This document shows, piece after piece, positions 32,043-36,459 of a stretch of DNA of 36,459 nucleotides. How positions within the stretch are numbered: the first letter of the stretch is position 1; every line of letters begins with the position of its first letter. The DNA is from Cyanobacteria bacterium UBA5018. Lineage in GTDB: Bacteria > Cyanobacteriota > Cyanobacteriia > PCC-6307 > Cyanobiaceae. Made by a program: the position numbers and the translations under genes. The stretch lies in NCBI GenBank assembly GCA_002396505.1, contig DGYA01000143.1, positions 1 to 36,459 on the forward strand, in the 5' to 3' direction. Under the pieces are notes generated by a model that saw nothing but the letters and a program-made list of their open reading frames with translations, had not been told where the DNA came from and did not search any database.

Positions 32043-33194
32043 TTGGCCAAAATTGCCCTAATTACCGGCATTACAGGTCAGGACGGATCTTACTTGGCGG
32101 AATTCCTGCTTAGCAAGGGATATGAAGTTCACGGCATTAAGAGGCGGGCTAGCAGCTTCAACACGGCTCGCATCGACCACCTCTACCAAGATCCCCACGA
32201 AACCAATCCACGCCTAGTTCTTCACTACGGAGACCTTACGGATAGCTCTAACTTAACTAGAATTATTCAGCAGGTTCAACCTGATGAAATTTATAATTTA
32301 GGCGCACAAAGTCATGTGGCCGTAAGCTTTGAAGAGCCAGAATACACGGCCAATAGTGATGCGGTGGGCACCTTGCGCATCCTGGAGGCGGTAAGGATTC
32401 TCGGCCTGGAAAAGAATACGCGAATTTATCAGGCTAGCACCAGTGAACTTTATGGACTTGTGCAGGAAATACCACAGAAAGAAACAACGCCTTTTTACCC
32501 TAGGAGCCCCTACGCAGTAGCCAAAATGTATGCTTACTGGATCACGGTAAACTATCGAGAATCCTATGGAATGTATGCTTGCAATGGAATCCTGTTCAAC
32601 CACGAGAGCCCGCGAAGAGGCGAAACATTTGTAACTCGCAAAATCACCCGTGGCCTTTCTAGGATTAATGCGGGCCTAGATCAATGTCTTTACATGGGCA
32701 ACCTCGACTCCCTGAGAGACTGGGGCCACGCCAGAGATTATGTGGAAATGCAATGGTTAATGCTTCAGCAAGAGCAGCCTGAAGATTTTGTTATTGCCAC
32801 TGGCCGCCAAGAATCAGTGAGGCGCTTCATTGAGCTTACTGCCCAAGAACTTGGCTGGGGAGGCATTGAATGGAGTGGTCAAGGCTTGAAGGAGACTGGC
32901 AAGAGAGCCGACACATCAGAGGTTGTTGTGCGTATCGATCCCCGCTACTTCCGGCCAGCCGAAGTGGAGACACTACTGGGAGACCCAACTAAAGCAAGGG
33001 AGAAATTGGGTTGGACTCCAACCACCACCCTGGAACAATTGGTGGGTGAAATGGTTGCTGCAGATGTGGAAGAGGCTGCCAAAGAAGCCACATTGCGCAG
33101 GGAGGGTTTCCTGGTGGTGGGCTCCATGGAAAATCCGCCCACAAGCCCCGCCATGATCGAGGCTGCAAACTTAGCCACTGGGAGCCAAGCCTAA
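32043..33194 (+). CDS. gmd: GDP-mannose 4,6-dehydratase
   Basis: A 383-residue cytosolic SDR enzyme that converts GDP-D-mannose to GDP-4-keto-6-deoxy-D-mannose, the first step to GDP-L-fucose and related deoxyhexoses. Seen: GITGQDGSYLAEFLL (NADP loop, 9-23), NLGAQSHV (85-92), the catalytic STSE (132-135) and Y157-x3-K161 (YAVAK), and the MESPRRGE-like NHESPRRGETFVTRKI. Translation must start at TTG 32043: an in-frame TAA lies at 32031 and no in-frame ATG precedes conserved sequence. The C-terminal 40 residues extend slightly past the usual end. It overlaps the next gene as TAATG. Confidence 0.97.
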   Translation: MAKIALITGITGQDGSYLAEFLLSKGYEVHGIKRRASSFNTARIDHLYQDPHETNPRLVLHYGDLTDSSNLTRIIQQVQPDEIYNLGAQSHVAVSFEEPEYTANSDAVGTLRILEAVRILGLEKNTRIYQASTSELYGLVQEIPQKETTPFYPRSPYAVAKMYAYWITVNYRESYGMYACNGILFNHESPRRGETFVTRKITRGLSRINAGLDQCLYMGNLDSLRDWGHARDYVEMQWLMLQQEQPEDFVIATGRQESVRRFIELTAQELGWGGIEWSGQGLKETGKRADTSEVVVRIDPRYFRPAEVETLLGDPTKAREKLGWTPTTTLEQLVGEMVAADVEEAAKEATLRREGFLVVGSMENPPTSPAMIEAANLATGSQA

Positions 33195-34156
33195 TGCCGG
33201 ACTTGATCAACCCCGCAGACCGCTTCTTCGTAGCCGGTCATCGCGGCATGGCCGGCGGCGCCATTGTTCGGGCACTACAGAGCCAAGGTTACTCCCAACT
33301 GCTAACTGCCAGCAGGCAAGAGCTTGATTTGGAGGACGGCAACGCCGTGCAGGCCTGGTTCGAAGTCAACCGCCCACAAGTCGTTGTACTGGCCGCAGCA
33401 AAAGTGGGCGGCATCTATGCCAATGACACCTATCCAGCAGATTTTCTATTATGTAATCTGAAGATTCAGATAAATGTCATCGAAAGCGCCTGGCGCACCG
33501 GCACCAAACGCCTGCTATTTTTAGGCAGCAGCTGCATCTACCCTAAATTTGCCGAGCAGCCCATCCGCGAAGAATCCTTGCTCACTGGCTCCCTAGAGCC
33601 CACCAATGAATGGTATGCGATTGCCAAGATTGCCGGTATCAAGCTATGTCAATCCTTGCGTAAGCAACACGGCTTTAATGCAATTAGCCTAATGCCCACA
33701 AACCTCTATGGCCCCGGAGACAACTATCATCCTAAAAATAGCCACGTACTACCAGCGTTAATCCGTCGCTTTCACGAAGCCAAGGTCGCCGACTCCCCAA
33801 ATGTAACCTGTTGGGGAACTGGCTCTCCCATGCGAGAGTTCCTACATGTAGACGACCTTGGAGCAGCCTGCGTATACGCTCTAGAGAATTACAACCCCGA
33901 CCCTAATGATCCCGTTCAGCATCTCAACGTTGGCACTGGTACCGATCTTAGCATTAAACACTTAGCCGAGCTTGTCAAAAGCGCAGTAGGTTTTAATGGC
34001 GAGATAATTTGGGATCACACCAAACCCGATGGCACGCCCAAAAAACAACTGAACGTGCAACGCATTAACAATCTTGGCTGGCATCACAAAATTGAGCTCC
34101 GCGAAGGTATTGCCAGTACATACAATGATTTTTTAACCACTGATTTCCGTGGATAA
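33194..34156 (+). CDS. fcl: GDP-L-fucose synthase (GDP-4-keto-6-deoxymannose epimerase/reductase)
   Basis: A 320-residue SDR protein that epimerises and reduces the Gmd product to GDP-L-fucose. Motifs are GHRGMAG (15-21), AAAKVGGIYAN, GSSCIYP (111-117), the Y141-x3-K145 pair in YAIAK, and NLYGPGDNYHP. Length and order match the family (also called WcaG or FucS). The ATG shares its A with the gmd stop, so the two are translationally coupled. A 51-bp gap separates it from the metallo-beta-lactamase-fold gene. Confidence 0.96.
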   Translation: MPDLINPADRFFVAGHRGMAGGAIVRALQSQGYSQLLTASRQELDLEDGNAVQAWFEVNRPQVVVLAAAKVGGIYANDTYPADFLLCNLKIQINVIESAWRTGTKRLLFLGSSCIYPKFAEQPIREESLLTGSLEPTNEWYAIAKIAGIKLCQSLRKQHGFNAISLMPTNLYGPGDNYHPKNSHVLPALIRRFHEAKVADSPNVTCWGTGSPMREFLHVDDLGAACVYALENYNPDPNDPVQHLNVGTGTDLSIKHLAELVKSAVGFNGEIIWDHTKPDGTPKKQLNVQRINNLGWHHKIELREGIASTYNDFLTTDFRG

Positions 34157-34207
34157 AGCTAATATCAAAAACCAAAATTCAACCACCGCAATCAACTCCC
34201 TCCTCCC

Positions 34208-34990
34208 GTGACGGCAACCACTTCAACCACTATAAGACAGCTGGGGCAGACTGGCCTGAGGATTGACATAGGCGAAGATTGCTTTCTTTTTGACCCATAT
34301 CTAAGTAATTCTGTTCAAGAACTTGATGCTCCCGATCTGCGACGACAAATACCCATACCATTTGTCCCCGAACAAGTGACCAATGCTAAGTGGGTTGTTA
34401 TCACCCATGAGCACTTAGATCACTGTGATCCTCATACCCTACCTCAGATAGCTGCCGCAAGCCCGGGGGCCAAATTCATGGCTCCCGAGCCAGCAAGAAA
34501 ACTAATGCAGTCTTGGGGAATTGAAGCCAATCGAATTGTAGCATCGACGCCAGATTCGCAGCAGTTGGCAGAAAGTCTTTCGGTAAAATCTCTGCCATCT
34601 GCTCACCCAAAAGTTCGCATGGGAAATGACAAGCAACCAGTAGCAGTTGGCTACTTAATCAGCCTGAACGATTGTCAAATATATCTCGCTGGCGACACAT
34701 CTGCATGCGAGGATGTAATTGAAGTCGTTAAAAAGCAGTCCCATATCGACATTGGACTTCTCCCGGTGAATGAGGACAATTTCTTTCGCCGCAAAAGAGG
34801 AATAATTGGAAACATGAGTATTCGAGAGGCTTTTGGCCTGGCCGCCGAATGTGGCATAAGCACAGTTGTACCAGTACATTGGGACCTTTTTGAGGCTAAC
34901 AGCACAGATCCCGAAGAAATCAAGGCTGTCTATCAAGCCTATGCTTGGCCTTTTCGCTTGGCCATGAGCATAGAGGAAGCATTGACATGA
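34208..34990 (+). CDS. UlaG-like metallo-beta-lactamase-fold hydrolase
   Basis: A 260-residue protein starting at GTG 34208. The metal site is complete: T-H67-E-H69-L-D71-H72, H133 (SAHP), D163 (LAGDTSAC) and H224 (VPVHWD). The N-terminal strand pattern (IRQLGQTGLRIDIGEDCFLFDPYLS) is UlaG-like, the family of L-ascorbate-6-phosphate lactonase, to which CMP-sialic acid hydroxylase's fold is also related. Here it is embedded in a sugar-nucleotide operon (4-bp ATGA overlap with the next gene), so a sugar lactone or phosphate ester is a likely substrate. The specific reaction cannot be read from the sequence. Confidence 0.88.
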   Translation: MTATTSTTIRQLGQTGLRIDIGEDCFLFDPYLSNSVQELDAPDLRRQIPIPFVPEQVTNAKWVVITHEHLDHCDPHTLPQIAAASPGAKFMAPEPARKLMQSWGIEANRIVASTPDSQQLAESLSVKSLPSAHPKVRMGNDKQPVAVGYLISLNDCQIYLAGDTSACEDVIEVVKKQSHIDIGLLPVNEDNFFRRKRGIIGNMSIREAFGLAAECGISTVVPVHWDLFEANSTDPEEIKAVYQAYAWPFRLAMSIEEALT

Positions 34991-36459
34991 CCAGACCAAG
35001 AGTTAGTATTATCATTCGCACTCTCAATGAGGCGACGTACCTTCCAGAATTGCTCCAGGCGATCAAAGCTCAACGCTGCGAATATCGCTATGAGATTATA
35101 GTCATTGATTCTGGCTCTACAGATGGAACCCAGCAAATAGCCAAGCAAGAAGGATGCAGACTTCTCTCAATTACCCGCAAAGAATTCACCTTTGGCCGTA
35201 GCTTAAATCGCGGCTGTGCCGCAGCAGATGGTGAATTTCTAGTTTTTATCAGCGGCCACTGCGTGCCATGTCACGGCAGCTGGCTGCAAAGACTTTTGGA
35301 TCCATTAGAGAATAGAGAGGTGGATTATACATATGGTCGGCAGCTTGGTGGCCCAGCAACTTTCTTCAGCGAAAGAGAGATTTTTGCCAAGTATTTTCCG
35401 GCCAAAACCGCTGTACCACAGCAGGGATTCTACTGTAACAATGCCAATAGCGCCCTGACCAAGCAAGCATGGCTTCTCCATTCTTTTGATGAAGAGATCA
35501 CCGGGTTAGAAGATATGCATCTAGCTCGTAGACTTGTCAATAGTGGCTTAAAAGTTGGCTATGTAGCCGAGGCCAGCGTTTTCCACTACCATAGAGAAGC
35601 TTGGTCCCAAGTGCAGCGTCGTTTTGAGAGAGAAGCACTGGCTCTCAAACAGATCTGCCCTGAGCTGCTGATTAGGCGTCGTGACTTAGCACGTTTTATC
35701 TTGGCTGGAGTGAGCAATGATCTGAGGCAAGCTGCCAAAGATCGTCAGCTAATCCAGCATTTTAGTCCTATCCTTAGATATCGTTTTAACCAATATTGGG
35801 GATCCTACAAGGGCAATCGTCAGCATCGACATCTTACTCACAAACTCCGCGAAAGCTACTTTTACCCTGACCAAAGCAAGGGCTCTGCCCTTGCTGGTTC
35901 AGTGGTACAATTGCCATCACAACAACTCGACAAAGTGCCGCCCATGATCGAAAAAAGGAAAATCATTGCCCTAGTGCCAATGAAAGCTCACAGTGCCAGA
36001 GTCTCAGGCAAAAATTTCCGTGACTTTTGCGGCAAGCCCCTTTTTCGCTGGATTCTAGATACACTTTTAGAAGTTAAAGAAATTGATCTCGTAGTAATCA
36101 ATACAGATGCGCGTGATATCTTAAAACAAAATGGCCTTGTTGATGCCGATAGGATCCAAATTCGCGATCGACCCAAGGAAATATGTGGCGACTTTGTAAG
36201 TATGAACAAAGTTATTGCCGACGATATCGCCAACACTGATGGTGATATATATTTGATGACTCACACCACCAATCCATTGCTAAGCGCCCAAACAATACGC
36301 TCCGCCATTGCCAGCTTTAGTAGTTCCTCCGAACGTGGAGAGTGCGACTCCCTGTTCACAGTTGATCGCATTCAAACTAGATTTTACTTGAAAGACGGTA
36401 GTCCAGTCAATCACGATCCCAATAATCTCATTCGAACTCAAGACCTTGAGCCCTGGTTC
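34987..36459 (+). CDS. GT2 glycosyltransferase fused to CMP-sugar synthetase (NeuA-like) domain, 3' partial
   Basis: The frame is open for 491 codons to the right edge. Residues 1-300 form a GT2 domain: PRVSIIIRTLNEATYLPELL, IIVIDSGSTDGT, FGRSLNRGC, and a FISGHCVPC segment in the usual metal-site position. From about residue 320 a second domain follows: KIIALVPMKAHSARVSGKNF, GKPLFRWILDTLL, then VINTDARD, the nucleotide-binding start of acylneuraminate cytidylyltransferases. No stop separates the two, and the frame is continuous, so this is a fusion. It suggests activation of an acidic nine-carbon (nonulosonic) or similar sugar together with its transfer. An ATG at 35944 could allow separate translation of the second domain. 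It overlaps the upstream stop by 4 bp. Confidence 0.88.
   Translation, partial: MTRPRVSIIIRTLNEATYLPELLQAIKAQRCEYRYEIIVIDSGSTDGTQQIAKQEGCRLLSITRKEFTFGRSLNRGCAAADGEFLVFISGHCVPCHGSWLQRLLDPLENREVDYTYGRQLGGPATFFSEREIFAKYFPAKTAVPQQGFYCNNANSALTKQAWLLHSFDEEITGLEDMHLARRLVNSGLKVGYVAEASVFHYHREAWSQVQRRFEREALALKQICPELLIRRRDLARFILAGVSNDLRQAAKDRQLIQHFSPILRYRFNQYWGSYKGNRQHRHLTHKLRESYFYPDQSKGSALAGSVVQLPSQQLDKVPPMIEKRKIIALVPMKAHSARVSGKNFRDFCGKPLFRWILDTLLEVKEIDLVVINTDARDILKQNGLVDADRIQIRDRPKEICGDFVSMNKVIADDIANTDGDIYLMTHTTNPLLSAQTIRSAIASFSSSSERGECDSLFTVDRIQTRFYLKDGSPVNHDPNNLIRTQDLEPWF

Overview
The window looks like a chromosomal segment of a high-GC unicellular picocyanobacterium of the Synechococcus/Cyanobium/Vulcanococcus type. 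The evidence is a cyanobacterial NdhB (NDH-1 subunit 2), a TopA with a Lys/Ala-rich tail instead of zinc fingers, and a UPF0284/TIGR00303 CobT-like protein. The lineage is inferred from gene content and style. No rRNA, tRNA, CRISPR array, insertion sequence or phage gene was found.

Region 1 (1-10.5 kb) is housekeeping. An aldo/keto reductase with a C-terminal Fe-S module is cut at its 5' end by the window edge. On the minus strand follow topA, a small lipoprotein, a DUF2232 membrane protein, a CobT-like protein and a solute-binding-like lipoprotein, all reading leftwards. An array of eight 14-bp repeats sits in the middle of this run. ndhB is divergent from topA, and an orphan ABC-transporter ATPase follows it.

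Region 2 (10.4-32 kb) is an accessory surface-biogenesis region. It holds an AraC regulator and a small cysteine-free, RTX-like (beta-roll) protein with its own terminator. Next come a TPR glycosyltransferase, a GT4 glycosyltransferase, an unrecognised protein with an internal duplication and a tiny membrane protein. A tightly coupled leftward operon encodes a GT2-GT4 double glycosyltransferase, a cytosolic parvulin, a type I secretion ABC exporter (cyclic-nucleotide-binding domain, C39-like domain, TMD, NBD) and an HlyD adaptor. Large helical proteins of unknown function, a methyltransferase and a mini coiled-coil protein complete it. My working hypothesis is a locus that makes, glycosylates and exports a surface protein. 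The RTX-like protein is the best passenger candidate in view.

Region 3 (32-36.5 kb) is an AT-richer sugar-nucleotide operon behind a near-perfect sigma70-type promoter: gmd, GDP-L-fucose synthase, a UlaG-like metallo-beta-lactamase-fold protein, and a GT2 fused to a CMP-sugar synthetase domain that runs off the right edge. The first two enzymes supply GDP-L-fucose. The last implies an activated acidic sugar such as a nonulosonate. Base composition falls from about 65-70% G+C in the core genes to about 45% here, which suggests separate acquisition of a surface-glycan cassette.
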